Below are positions 8,352 to 17,617 of a stretch of DNA of 64,000 bases, in pieces; positions within the stretch are counted from its first letter, which is position 1, and the number at the start of each line of letters is the position of its first letter. The notes beneath the pieces were generated by a model. The model saw nothing but the letters and a program-made list of their open reading frames with translations. It had not been told where the DNA came from and made no database searches. Source of the DNA: Pseudomonas fluorescens (GTDB lineage: Bacteria > Pseudomonadota > Gammaproteobacteria > Pseudomonadales > Pseudomonadaceae); the NCBI RefSeq assembly GCF_902497625.1, contig NZ_CABVGX010000016.1:1-64000 (forward strand), written 5' to 3'. Both the position numbers and the translations under genes were made by a program.

Positions 8352-9488
8352 ATGATTCCCAGAACCTTGTTCAGTTCCGAACACGAACTTTTTCGTGACA
8401 GCGTGCGAACGTTCCTCGAGAAAGAAGCCGTGCCCTTTCACGGGCAGTGGGAAAAACAAGGCTTCATCGATCGTAACCTGTGGAATAAGGCAGGGGAGGC
8501 GGGAATGCTCTGCTCGCACCTGCCTGAAGAATACGGTGGTCTGGGCGCGGATTTCCTGTACAGCACGGTGGTGATCGAAGAGGTCGGCCGTCTGGGTCTG
8601 ACCGGGATTGGGTTTTCGTTGCATTCGGACATCGTTGCGCCGTACATCCTGCATTACGGCAGTGAGGCGCTGAAGCACAAGTATCTGCCGAAACTGGTGT
8701 CCGGCGAGATGGTCACTGCAATTGCCATGACCGAGCCGGGTGCCGGGTCCGATCTGCAAGGCGTCAAGACCACGGCGGTGCTTGATGGCGACGAATACGT
8801 AATCAACGGTTCGAAAACGTTTATCACCAATGGTTTTCTCGCGGACCTGGTGATCGTTGTTGCCAAGACCGATCCGAAGGCGGGCGCAAAGGGCACCAGT
8901 CTGTTTCTGGTGGAGGCGAATACCCCCGGTTTCGCCAAAGGTAAACGTCTGGAAAAGGTCGGGATGAAAGCGCAGGACACCTCCGAGCTGTTCTTCCAGG
9001 ATGTTCGCGTGCCCAAGGAAAACCTGCTGGGACAGGCCGGGATGGGGTTTGCCTACCTGATGCAGGAGTTACCTCAGGAGCGTCTGACGGTAGCAATCGG
9101 TGGGCTTGCATCCGCCGAAGCGGCGTTACAATGGACGCTGGATTACACCCGCGAACGCAAAGCGTTCGGCAAGGCGATTGCGGATTTCCAGAACACCCGC
9201 TTCAAGCTTGCGGAGATGGCGACTGAAATTCAGATCGGCCGGGTGTTCGTGGACAAATGCCTGGAGCTGCACCTGCAAGGCAAACTCGACGTGCCGACGG
9301 CGGCGATGGCCAAGTACTGGGGCACCGATCTGCAATGCAAGGTGCTCGACGAATGCGTGCAGTTGCATGGCGGTTACGGCTTCATGTGGGAATACCCGAT
9401 TGCCCGGGCGTGGGCAGATGCGCGAGTGCAGCGGATTTATGCGGGGACTAACGAGATCATGAAGGAAATTATTGCGCGGTCGCTTTGA
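8352..9488 (+). CDS. Acyl-CoA dehydrogenase
   Basis: A 378-residue FAD-dependent acyl-CoA dehydrogenase that catalyses the alpha,beta-oxidation step of fatty- or branched-chain acyl-CoA breakdown. Seen are the FAD/substrate signature AMTEPGAGSDLQG, the central region, the second signature QLHGGYGFMWEYPIARAW, and the C-terminal YAGTNEIMKEIIA, which in the family holds adenine-contacting residues. The start at MIPRTLFSSEHELFRD matches the usual N-terminus; the frame extends 28 codons upstream without family resemblance. The ribosome site is poor (ACAGG). It is monocistronic, followed by a REP pair. Chain-length preference cannot be decided here. Confidence 0.92.
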   Translation: MIPRTLFSSEHELFRDSVRTFLEKEAVPFHGQWEKQGFIDRNLWNKAGEAGMLCSHLPEEYGGLGADFLYSTVVIEEVGRLGLTGIGFSLHSDIVAPYILHYGSEALKHKYLPKLVSGEMVTAIAMTEPGAGSDLQGVKTTAVLDGDEYVINGSKTFITNGFLADLVIVVAKTDPKAGAKGTSLFLVEANTPGFAKGKRLEKVGMKAQDTSELFFQDVRVPKENLLGQAGMGFAYLMQELPQERLTVAIGGLASAEAALQWTLDYTRERKAFGKAIADFQNTRFKLAEMATEIQIGRVFVDKCLELHLQGKLDVPTAAMAKYWGTDLQCKVLDECVQLHGGYGFMWEYPIARAWADARVQRIYAGTNEIMKEIIARSL

Positions 9489-9513
9489 AGGCGTGGTGAC
9501 TGTCAGGCCGCCA

Positions 9514-9602
9514 TCGCGAGCAGGCTCGCTCCCACTTGGGTTGTGTGTCGATCACAAGGTGTGATCAACACCAGTCAACTGTGGGAGCGAGCCTGCTCGC
9601 GA
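9514..9602. repeat. Inverted pair of REP elements
   Basis: Two 22-base copies (9514-9535 and 9581-9602) are exact inverse complements, 45 bases apart. Each contains the self-complementary core GCGAGCAGGCTCGC. It lies between the convergent ends of the acyl-CoA dehydrogenase and aldo/keto reductase genes and can form a large cruciform or a two-way transcript end. Confidence 0.9.
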
Positions 9603-9619
9603 TTGGATTTATGAATCAA

Positions 9620-10660
9620 TCAAGGCGCAGGATTGGGGTGGTCCTTGTGGATCGCCTCTATGCCCTCAAGCACTGCATCGGACAGTTTCAAATCGAAGCT
9701 GGCGATGTTGCTGTCCAGCTGTTCCAGCGTCGTCGCGCCAATGATGTTGCTGGTGACGAACGGCTGCTGCGTGACGAACGCCAATGCCATCTGCGCCGGG
9801 TCCAGACCATGCTCCCGCGCCAGCGCCACATATCGGCTGCACGCCGCTTCCGACTGCGGATTGAAATATCGGCTGAAACGGCTGTAAAGGCTCAGTCGTC
9901 CTTTCGGGGGGCGCGCGCCGCCTTCGTATTTCCCGGACAGGAAGCCGAATGCCAGCGGCGAATACGCCAGCAGGCCGCATTGTTCGCGGATGGCGATCTC
10001 CGCCAGGCCTACTTCAAAGCTGCGATTGAGCAGGTTGTACGGATTCTGGATCGATACCGCACGCGGCCAGCCGCGAGCTTCGGCCAGGGCGAGGAAACGC
10101 ATGGTGCCCCACGGCGTTTCGTTGGACAGGCCAATGTGGCGGATCTTGCCGGCCCTGACCTGTTCGTCCAGCGCTTCAAGGGTGTCTTCCAGCGGCGTCA
10201 GGTTGGCTTCGATCTTGTGCTTGTAACCCAGCTGTCCGAAGAAGTTGGTACTGCGCTCCGGCCAGTGCAACTGATAAAGATCGATGTAGTCGGTCTGCAG
10301 TCGCTTGAGGCTGGCGTCGACAGCTTCGGTGATGTGCTGACGGTTGTGGCGCAGGTTTTTGTCGCGGATGTAATCGATCGTATTGCCGGGGCCGGCGATC
10401 TTGCTGGCGAGGATCCAGTCGGCACGATCGCCACGACTTTTGAAATAATTGCCGATGTAGCGTTCGGTGGTGGCGTAGGTTTCGGCTTTGGGCGGCACCG
10501 GGTACATCTCGGCGGTATCGATGAAATTGATCCCGGCGCTTTTGGCCCGTTCAATCTGGGCGAAGGCCTCAGCCTCGCTGTTTTGCTCACCCCAAGTCAT
10601 GGTCCCGAGGCACAGTGCACTCACGTTCAGATCGGTTCGGCCTAGCTGGCGATAGTCCAT
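9620..10660 (-). CDS. Aldo/keto reductase (Tas-like)
   Basis: A 346-residue NADP(H)-dependent aldo/keto reductase. The family tetrad is visible: Asp and Tyr in NFIDTAEMYPV, Lys in WILASKIAG and His in DLYQLHWPE. The N-terminus MDYRQLGRTDLNVSALCLGT is typical, and AAGGAG lies just ahead of this ATG, which decides the start over an ATG 18 codons upstream. Length and the PVPPKAETYATTERYIG segment resemble E. coli Tas. The physiological carbonyl substrate is not known. Confidence 0.9.
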   Translation of the reverse strand: MDYRQLGRTDLNVSALCLGTMTWGEQNSEAEAFAQIERAKSAGINFIDTAEMYPVPPKAETYATTERYIGNYFKSRGDRADWILASKIAGPGNTIDYIRDKNLRHNRQHITEAVDASLKRLQTDYIDLYQLHWPERSTNFFGQLGYKHKIEANLTPLEDTLEALDEQVRAGKIRHIGLSNETPWGTMRFLALAEARGWPRAVSIQNPYNLLNRSFEVGLAEIAIREQCGLLAYSPLAFGFLSGKYEGGARPPKGRLSLYSRFSRYFNPQSEAACSRYVALAREHGLDPAQMALAFVTQQPFVTSNIIGATTLEQLDSNIASFDLKLSDAVLEGIEAIHKDHPNPAP

Positions 10661-10835
10661 CGGATGCTCCTTGGGCAAAACAATCATAAAAGCAGGTTGA
10701 AATATTTTTCGCAATCTGCATAATTGCGCACCTCTTTCTGCAGTGGAAGTGATGCGCCGCCGCCGAAGAATCTTGCCGTTGAACGGACGCGCCGACCCGA
10801 GCCCCCGAAAGCGTCTGTATCCGGCTGCCTTTGAC

Positions 10836-10864
10836 TTGTCAAAGTACGCACTATTCAGTAAGAT
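10836..10864 (+). promoter_or_regulatory. Likely sigma70 promoter of rplM-rpsI
   Basis: TTGTCA (10836-10841), a 17-base spacer and TAAGAT (10859-10864) lie about 40 bases before the rplM start. This is the only good -35/-10 pair in the gap. Confidence 0.65.
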
Positions 10865-10905
10865 CCGCCGTCTAATTTACAGGGCGGCCCCTGAGGCTAT
10901 AAAGA

Positions 10906-11334
10906 ATGAAAACTTTTACTGCTAAACCGGAAACAGTACAGCGCGACTGGTTTGTCGTCGACGCTGCAGGTCAGACCCTGGGTCGTCTGGCCACCGAAAT
11001 CGCGAGCCGTCTGCGTGGCAAGCATAAAGCTGAGTACACTCCTCACGTTGACACCGGCGATTACATCGTCGTTATCAATGCCGAGCAGATTCGTGTAACC
11101 GGTGCTAAAACCACCGACAAAATCTACTACTCCCACTCCGGTTTCCCGGGCGGCATCAAGTCGATCAACTTTGAAAAGCTGATCGCCAAAGCCCCTGAGC
11201 GCGTGATCGAGACCGCGGTCAAAGGCATGCTGCCTAAGAACCCGCTGGGTCGCGACATGTATCGTAAGCTGAAAGTCTATGCGGGCGCTGTACACCCTCA
11301 TACTGCTCAGCAGCCCCAAGAACTGAAGTTTTAA
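10906..11334 (+). CDS. rplM: 50S ribosomal protein L13
   Basis: A 142-residue L13, an early-assembly protein of the large subunit that binds 23S rRNA. The sequence matches throughout ([49 protein letters not shown]), and the length equals the family standard. It is 14 bases ahead of rpsI in the usual two-gene operon. It has its own promoter and shares the terminator after rpsI. Confidence 0.98.
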   Translation: MKTFTAKPETVQRDWFVVDAAGQTLGRLATEIASRLRGKHKAEYTPHVDTGDYIVVINAEQIRVTGAKTTDKIYYSHSGFPGGIKSINFEKLIAKAPERVIETAVKGMLPKNPLGRDMYRKLKVYAGAVHPHTAQQPQELKF

Positions 11335-11348
11335 CGGAATAGTTCATT

Positions 11349-11741
11349 ATGTCGGCGACTCAAAATTACGGCACTGGCCGTCGCAAGACCGCAACCGCAC
11401 GCGTTTTCCTGCGTCCGGGTACTGGTAACATCTCCATCAACAACCGTTCGCTGGATAATTTCTTCGGCCGCGAAACTGCCCGCATGGTAGTTCGTCAGCC
11501 GCTGGAATTGACTGAGACTGTCGAGAAGTTCGACATCTACGTCACCGTGATCGGCGGTGGTGTAAGTGGTCAAGCTGGCGCAATCCGCCACGGTATCACT
11601 CGCGCACTGATGCAGTACGACGAAACCCTGCGTGGCGCTCTGCGCAAAGCTGGCTTCGTTACTCGCGATGCTCGTGAAGTTGAACGTAAGAAAGTCGGTC
11701 TGCGTAAAGCGCGTAAGCGTCCGCAGTACTCGAAGCGTTAA
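11349..11741 (+). CDS. rpsI: 30S ribosomal protein S9
   Basis: A 130-residue S9 with the family N-terminus ([18 protein letters not shown]) and the basic tail ending RKRPQYSKR, whose last Lys-Arg reaches the P-site tRNA in known ribosomes. It is complete and is the second gene of the rplM-rpsI operon, followed by a strong terminator. Confidence 0.98.
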
Positions 11742-11763
11742 TTCGCTTTCTCGTTCAAAAAGA

Positions 11764-11798
11764 ACGCCCTGCTTCCTCGCGAAGCAGGGCGTTTTTTT
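11764..11798 (+). terminator. Terminator of rplM-rpsI
   Basis: An 11-bp stem CGCCCTGCTTC / GAAGCAGGGCG with a 5-base loop, followed by seven T. Confidence 0.92.
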
Positions 11799-12009
11799 AT
11801 GGGTGCGATTTATCAAAGAATTGCGCTGTGACAACTTGCCACACACGCAGAGGCCCTATACTGCAAGGCTTGGCAGTGGAGCCCTTCGGTAATTACCTTG
11901 TCAGAATTGGGGCTTTTCATTACCATTCGGCAAAATTTTTATAAGTACATAGTTTTAATTTAGTAGACGCCTGATTTAACAGGCCACAAAGCTGATGGGA
12001 GAGGACTGA

Positions 12010-12603
12010 ATGAGCAATGACGGCGTGAATGCAGGCCGGCGTCGCTTCTTGGTAGCAGCCACATCCGTGGTGGGTGCTGCAGGAGCGGTGGGGGCTGCGG
12101 TCCCGTTCGTGGGGTCATGGTTTCCCAGTGCCAAGGCGAAAGCTGCAGGTGCACCGGTGAAGGTAAATGTCAGCAAAATCGAGCCAGGTCAGCAAATGAT
12201 TGCTGAATGGCGTGGTCAGCCGGTATTCATCGTCCGCCGTACCGAGGAAATCCTGGGGAATCTGAAAAAGATCGAGGGCCAGTTGTCTGACCCAACCTCC
12301 AAGAACTCGACACAACCGACTTATGTCGACCCGGAGACGCGTTCGATCAAGCCAGAAGTTCTGCTGCTGATCGGTATCTGCACTCACCTGGGTTGCTCGC
12401 CGACTTTTCGTCCTGAAGTGGCACCTGCTGATCTGGGCAAAGACTGGGTAGGCGGTTATTTCTGCCCGTGCCACGGTTCCCACTACGATCTGGCTGGTCG
12501 CGTCTACAAGTCGCAACCTGCGCCTTTGAACCTGCCAGTTCCCCCGCATTCCTATGAGACTGATGACATCATTGTCGTCGGCGTCGATACGGAGAAAGCG
12601 TGA
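12010..12603 (+). CDS. petA: Ubiquinol-cytochrome c reductase iron-sulfur (Rieske) subunit
   Basis: A 197-residue Rieske protein of the bc1 complex; it takes electrons from ubiquinol and passes them to cytochrome c1. The twin-arginine-type N-terminus GRRRFLVAATS and a hydrophobic anchor (about 14-38) precede the soluble domain. The 2Fe-2S ligands lie in CTHLGC (124-129) and CPCHGSHYD (152-160). AGAGGA precedes the ATG. It is the first gene of the petABC operon; petB overlaps its stop by one base. The AT-rich gap of about 210 bases after the rpsI terminator must hold the promoter, where TATACT at 11857-11862 is the best -10 candidate. Confidence 0.97.
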   Translation: MSNDGVNAGRRRFLVAATSVVGAAGAVGAAVPFVGSWFPSAKAKAAGAPVKVNVSKIEPGQQMIAEWRGQPVFIVRRTEEILGNLKKIEGQLSDPTSKNSTQPTYVDPETRSIKPEVLLLIGICTHLGCSPTFRPEVAPADLGKDWVGGYFCPCHGSHYDLAGRVYKSQPAPLNLPVPPHSYETDDIIVVGVDTEKA

Positions 12604-13814
12604 TGAGCAAGTTCATGGATTGGGTTGATGCGCGCTTTCCCGCGACCAAAATGTGGGAAGACCATCTCAGCAAGTATTACGCCCCGAAGAACTTCAACTT
12701 CTTCTATTTCTTTGGTTCGCTCGCGCTGCTCGTTCTGGTCAACCAGATCGTCACCGGTGTCTGGCTGACCATGAGCTACACCCCGTCGGCCGAAGAAGCC
12801 TTCGCGTCGGTCGAATACATCATGCGCGACGTCGAGCATGGATCGATCCTGCGTATGCTGCACGCAGTCGGCGCGTCGATGTTTTTTATCGTGGTTTACC
12901 TGCACATGTTCCGTGGCTTGCTCTACGGTTCCTACCAGAAACCTCGCGAGCTGGTGTGGGTCTTCGGCATGCTGATCTACCTGGCGCTGATGGCTGAAGC
13001 CTTCATGGGTTACCTGCTGCCGTGGGGCCAGATGTCCTACTGGGGCGCCCAGGTGATCATCTCGCTGTTCGGTGCGATCCCGGTCATCGGTGACGACCTG
13101 ACGCAGTGGATTCGTGGTGACTACCTGATTTCGGGGATCACGCTGAACCGCTTCTTTGCCTTGCATGTGGTTGCGCTGCCGATCGTTATTCTCGGTCTGG
13201 TGGTTGTGCACATCCTGGCGCTGCACGAAGTGGGCTCGAACAACCCGGACGGCGTCGACATCAAGAAACACAAGGATGAAAACGGAATACCGCTGGACGG
13301 TATCGCCTTCCATCCGTACTACACCGTGAAAGATATCGTCGGCGTGGTGGTGTTCCTCTTCATCTTCTGCTCGATCGTGTTCTTCTTCCCGGAAATGGGC
13401 GGTTACTTCCTCGAGAAGCCGAACTTCGAAGTGGCGAACGCCTTCAAGACCCCTGAGCACATCGCGCCGGTCTGGTACTTCACACCGTTCTACGCAATTC
13501 TGCGGGCGGTGCCGGACAAGCTCCTGGGCGTCATCGCCATGGGCGCGGCCATTGCTGTCCTGTTTGTCTTGCCGTGGCTCGACCGTAGCCCGGTCAAGTC
13601 GATGCGCTACAAAGGCTGGATGAGCAAGATCTGGCTGTGGGTGTTCTGCATCTCGTTCGTGATCCTTGGCGTGCTGGGTGTTCTGGCTCCGACTCCGGGC
13701 CGTACGCTGCTGTCGCAGGTCTGTACTTTCCTGTACTTCGCCTACTTCATTCTGATGCCTTTCTACACCAGGCTCGAGAAGACCAAACCGGTTCCGGAAA
13801 GGGTGACTGGCTGA
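12603..13814 (+). CDS. petB: Cytochrome b of the bc1 complex
   Basis: A 403-residue integral membrane subunit with two b hemes and the quinol-oxidising and quinone-reducing sites. The paired heme histidines lie in LHAVGASMFFIVVYLHMF and LHVVALPIVILGLVVVH. The quinol-site loop reads PVWY (289-292) rather than the PEWY of mitochondria and alphaproteobacteria. The ATG at 12603 overlaps the petA stop (TGATG), with GGAG upstream; a GTG one codon earlier is also possible. Length fits a separate cytochrome b, not a b/c1 fusion. Confidence 0.97.
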   Translation: MSKFMDWVDARFPATKMWEDHLSKYYAPKNFNFFYFFGSLALLVLVNQIVTGVWLTMSYTPSAEEAFASVEYIMRDVEHGSILRMLHAVGASMFFIVVYLHMFRGLLYGSYQKPRELVWVFGMLIYLALMAEAFMGYLLPWGQMSYWGAQVIISLFGAIPVIGDDLTQWIRGDYLISGITLNRFFALHVVALPIVILGLVVVHILALHEVGSNNPDGVDIKKHKDENGIPLDGIAFHPYYTVKDIVGVVVFLFIFCSIVFFFPEMGGYFLEKPNFEVANAFKTPEHIAPVWYFTPFYAILRAVPDKLLGVIAMGAAIAVLFVLPWLDRSPVKSMRYKGWMSKIWLWVFCISFVILGVLGVLAPTPGRTLLSQVCTFLYFAYFILMPFYTRLEKTKPVPERVTG

Positions 13815-14596
13815 TGAAAAAGCTATTTGCTGTACTGATTCTTGCTGCTCTGCCAGCACTGTCCTTCGCCGCTGAGCACGGGGGGCCGGAGCTGGAAAAA
13901 GTCGACATCGACGTATCCGATCAGGCCGCCATGCAGGATGGCGCCCGTACGTTCGCCAACTATTGCATGGGCTGTCACAGCGCCAAGTTCCAGCGCTATG
14001 AACGCGTCGCGGACGATCTGGGTATTCCTCACGATCTGATGCTGTCGAACCTGATTTTCACCGGTGCCAAGATCGGCGACCACATGAACATCGGCATGCA
14101 GCCTGCTGACGCCAAGACCTGGTTCGGTGCGGCGCCGCCCGATCTCACTCTGGTTGCGCGTGTTCGTGGCACCGATTGGCTCTACGGTTACCTGAAAGCG
14201 TTCTACGAAGACCCGACGCGTCCCTGGGGCGTGAACAACAAGGTTTTCCCGAACGTCGGTATGCCTAACGTCCTTGCGCCGTTGCAAGGCCGTCAGGTGG
14301 TCGGGTGCAAACAGGTGCAGATCGTCGAAGACGGCAAGAAGCAATATGATCCGCTGACCGGCACGCCTTTGACCCATGAAGCGTGCGATCAGTTGACCAT
14401 CGTGCCGAAAAGTGGAGCGCTGACCGAAGAGCAGTTCGATGAGAAGGTCAAGAATCTGGTAACCTTCCTCGCTTACTCGGCTAACCCGGTTAAGCTGCAG
14501 CATCAGCGCATTGGTACCTACGTCTTGTTGTACCTGGCGTTCTTCTTCGTATTTGCATACTTGCTCAAGCGTGAATACTGGAAAGATGTGCACTGA
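13814..14596 (+). CDS. petC: Cytochrome c1 of the bc1 complex
   Basis: A 260-residue c-type cytochrome, the electron exit of the bc1 complex. Features in order: a signal peptide (MKKLFAVLILAALPALSFAA), the heme site CMGCH (51-55), a periplasmic domain with the probable Met ligand in GMPNVL, and a C-terminal anchor (YVLLYLAFFFVFAYLL) ending KREYWKDVH. The ATG overlaps the petB stop (ATGA), so the two genes are translationally coupled. The frame extends upstream inside petB, but that part is not c1. Confidence 0.97.
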   Translation: MKKLFAVLILAALPALSFAAEHGGPELEKVDIDVSDQAAMQDGARTFANYCMGCHSAKFQRYERVADDLGIPHDLMLSNLIFTGAKIGDHMNIGMQPADAKTWFGAAPPDLTLVARVRGTDWLYGYLKAFYEDPTRPWGVNNKVFPNVGMPNVLAPLQGRQVVGCKQVQIVEDGKKQYDPLTGTPLTHEACDQLTIVPKSGALTEEQFDEKVKNLVTFLAYSANPVKLQHQRIGTYVLLYLAFFFVFAYLLKREYWKDVH

Positions 14597-14623
14597 TTAA
14601 GATTCAAGCAATTGCTGTTAATC

Positions 14624-14709
14624 GCGCGCGCCCAAGGGCGTCTCTGAATGTGTAACGAGCCTGGTGAGCCAGGCGTTACGGGAGACGTCCTCTGGGCGCG
14701 CTCGTTTTT
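14624..14709 (+). terminator. Large branched hairpin and terminator after petABC
   Basis: Outer arms GCGCGCGCCC... and ...GGGCGCGC enclose GTCTC/GAGAC, then GTAACG/CGTTAC and an apical CCTGG/CCAGG, ending in five T. It is unusually long (about 85 bases) for a terminator and separates petC from sspA. Confidence 0.75.
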
Positions 14710-14746
14710 CCGCTCCCGATAATTTCTACAAGCGAGGAGGACCGCC

Positions 14747-15364
14747 ATGGGCGTGACCAATCGGTTGGCCTGTTACTCCGACCCCGCCGACCACTATTCC
14801 CACCGAGTGCGTATCGTACTTGCAGAGAAGGGTGTCAGCGCCGAGATCATTTATGTGGAGGCTGGTCGTCAGCCGCCTAAACTGATTGAGGTGAACCCTT
14901 ACGGCAGCCTGCCCACTCTGGTCGATCGTGACCTGGCCTTGTGGGAGTCGACCGTGGTGATGGAATACCTGGATGAGCGTTACCCGCACCCGCCACTGCT
15001 GCCGGTCTATCCAGTAGCGCGTGCCAATAGCCGTCTGCTGATTCATCGAATCCAGCGTGACTGGTGTGGTCTGGTGGATCTGATTCTCGATTCGCGATCC
15101 AAGGAGGCTGCCCGTGTCGTCGCTCGAAAAGAGCTGCGTGAGAGCCTGACAGGTGTTTCGCAGTTATTCGCGGACAAGCCGTTTTTCCTCAGTGAGGAAC
15201 AAAGCCTCGTGGATTGCTGCCTATTACCCATACTCTGGCGCTTGCCGATCATGGGTATTGAACTGCCGCGGCCTGCCAAGCCGCTGCTTGATTACATGGA
15301 GCGCTCTTTTGCACGTGAGGCTTTCCAGGCGAGTCTGTCTGGTGTCGAACGCGATATGCGCTAA
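14747..15364 (+). CDS. sspA: Stringent starvation protein A
   Basis: A 205-residue glutathione S-transferase-fold protein that binds RNA polymerase and is induced by starvation and acid. The N-terminal thioredoxin-like domain ([40 protein letters not shown]) lacks the catalytic residues of true transferases, as the family does. The family surface pocket residues [10 protein letters not shown] are present. GCGAGGAGG precedes the ATG. It lies 16 bases ahead of sspB, the standard sspAB operon. Confidence 0.97.
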   Translation: MGVTNRLACYSDPADHYSHRVRIVLAEKGVSAEIIYVEAGRQPPKLIEVNPYGSLPTLVDRDLALWESTVVMEYLDERYPHPPLLPVYPVARANSRLLIHRIQRDWCGLVDLILDSRSKEAARVVARKELRESLTGVSQLFADKPFFLSEEQSLVDCCLLPILWRLPIMGIELPRPAKPLLDYMERSFAREAFQASLSGVERDMR

Positions 15365-15380
15365 GGCTTAAGGAGCCGCT

Positions 15381-15794
15381 ATGAACTCCAGTCGACCTTA
15401 TCTGGTCCGCGCGCTCTACGAGTGGATTGTGGATAACGATTGCACCCCGCACATGCTGGTCAATTCCGAGTACCCGTCGGTGCAGGTGCCGCAAGGTTTT
15501 GCCAGTGACGGACAGATTGTCCTGAACGTATCGCCAGCCGCCGTGCGTCATTTGCACATGGACAACGAGGCGGTCAGCTTCGAAGGACGCTTTGGCGGTG
15601 TGCCGCATACCTTGTACGTGCCTATTGCTTCGATCCTGGGCATTTACGCTCGAGAGAATGGCCAAGGCATGGTCTTCGATCTGGAGTCGCCTATGGACGG
15701 CGAGGATGAGATTGAGCCGGATGATGATATTCCGCCACCCGATAGCGAGCCGCCGCGTCCCAGCGGTCGACCCAGTTTGAAGGTGGTGAAGTAA
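15381..15794 (+). CDS. sspB: ClpXP protease specificity-enhancing factor SspB
   Basis: A 137-residue adaptor that tethers ssrA-tagged and other substrates to ClpXP. The folded domain (RPYLVRALYEWIVDNDCTPH to about 105) is followed by an acidic linker (GEDEIEPDDDIPPP) and a short basic ClpX-binding tail ending RPSLKVVK, exactly the family plan. AAGGAG lies 6 bases upstream. The last codons and the stop form one arm of a 35-bp perfect inverted repeat that also contains the terminator. Confidence 0.97.
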   Translation: MNSSRPYLVRALYEWIVDNDCTPHMLVNSEYPSVQVPQGFASDGQIVLNVSPAAVRHLHMDNEAVSFEGRFGGVPHTLYVPIASILGIYARENGQGMVFDLESPMDGEDEIEPDDDIPPPDSEPPRPSGRPSLKVVK

Positions 15795-15848
15795 TAAAAA
15801 AGGCGATCCGAATGGATCGCCTTTTTTATTACTTCACCACCTTCAAAC
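15775..15848. repeat. 35-bp perfect inverted repeat spanning sspB end and terminator
   Basis: The left arm (15775-15809) covers the last five sspB codons, the stop and the terminator's first half. The right arm (15814-15848) is its exact inverse complement, with a 4-base GAAT loop. An ordinary terminator would need only the inner 15 or so base pairs. Confidence 0.95.
15796..15828. terminator. Bidirectional terminator between sspB and dolP
   Basis: AAAAAAGGCGATCC / GGATCGCCTTTTTT around GAAT gives A-runs and T-runs on both sides, so it can stop sspAB transcripts and the convergent dolP transcript. Confidence 0.9.
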
Positions 15849-15944
15849 GTAGGAGCTGTCGAGTGAAACGAGGCTGCGATCTTTTGATCCATTTTTCGAC
15901 AATGATCAAAAGATCGCAGCTTCGCTTCGCTCACAGCTCCTACG
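15848..15944. repeat. Palindromic intergenic repeat element
   Basis: Outer arms CGTAGGAGCTG / CAGCTCCTACG (15848-15858 / 15934-15944) and inner arms GCTGCGATCTTTTGATC / GATCAAAAGATCGCAGC enclose a short AT-rich loop. The wording resembles the intergenic repeats common in P. fluorescens genomes. It lies between convergent sspB and dolP. Confidence 0.8.
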
Positions 15945-15981
15945 GTTCAGGGGCGATGGTGGATAGATGCCATCATCGTTA

Positions 15982-17616
<1,635 letters not shown>

Positions 17617-17617
<1 letters not shown>

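Noticed and set aside
12552..13859. A 435-codon minus-strand frame opposite petB
   Set aside because: Opposite an essential membrane protein; rich in His, Asp and Glu as expected from reversed hydrophobic codons.
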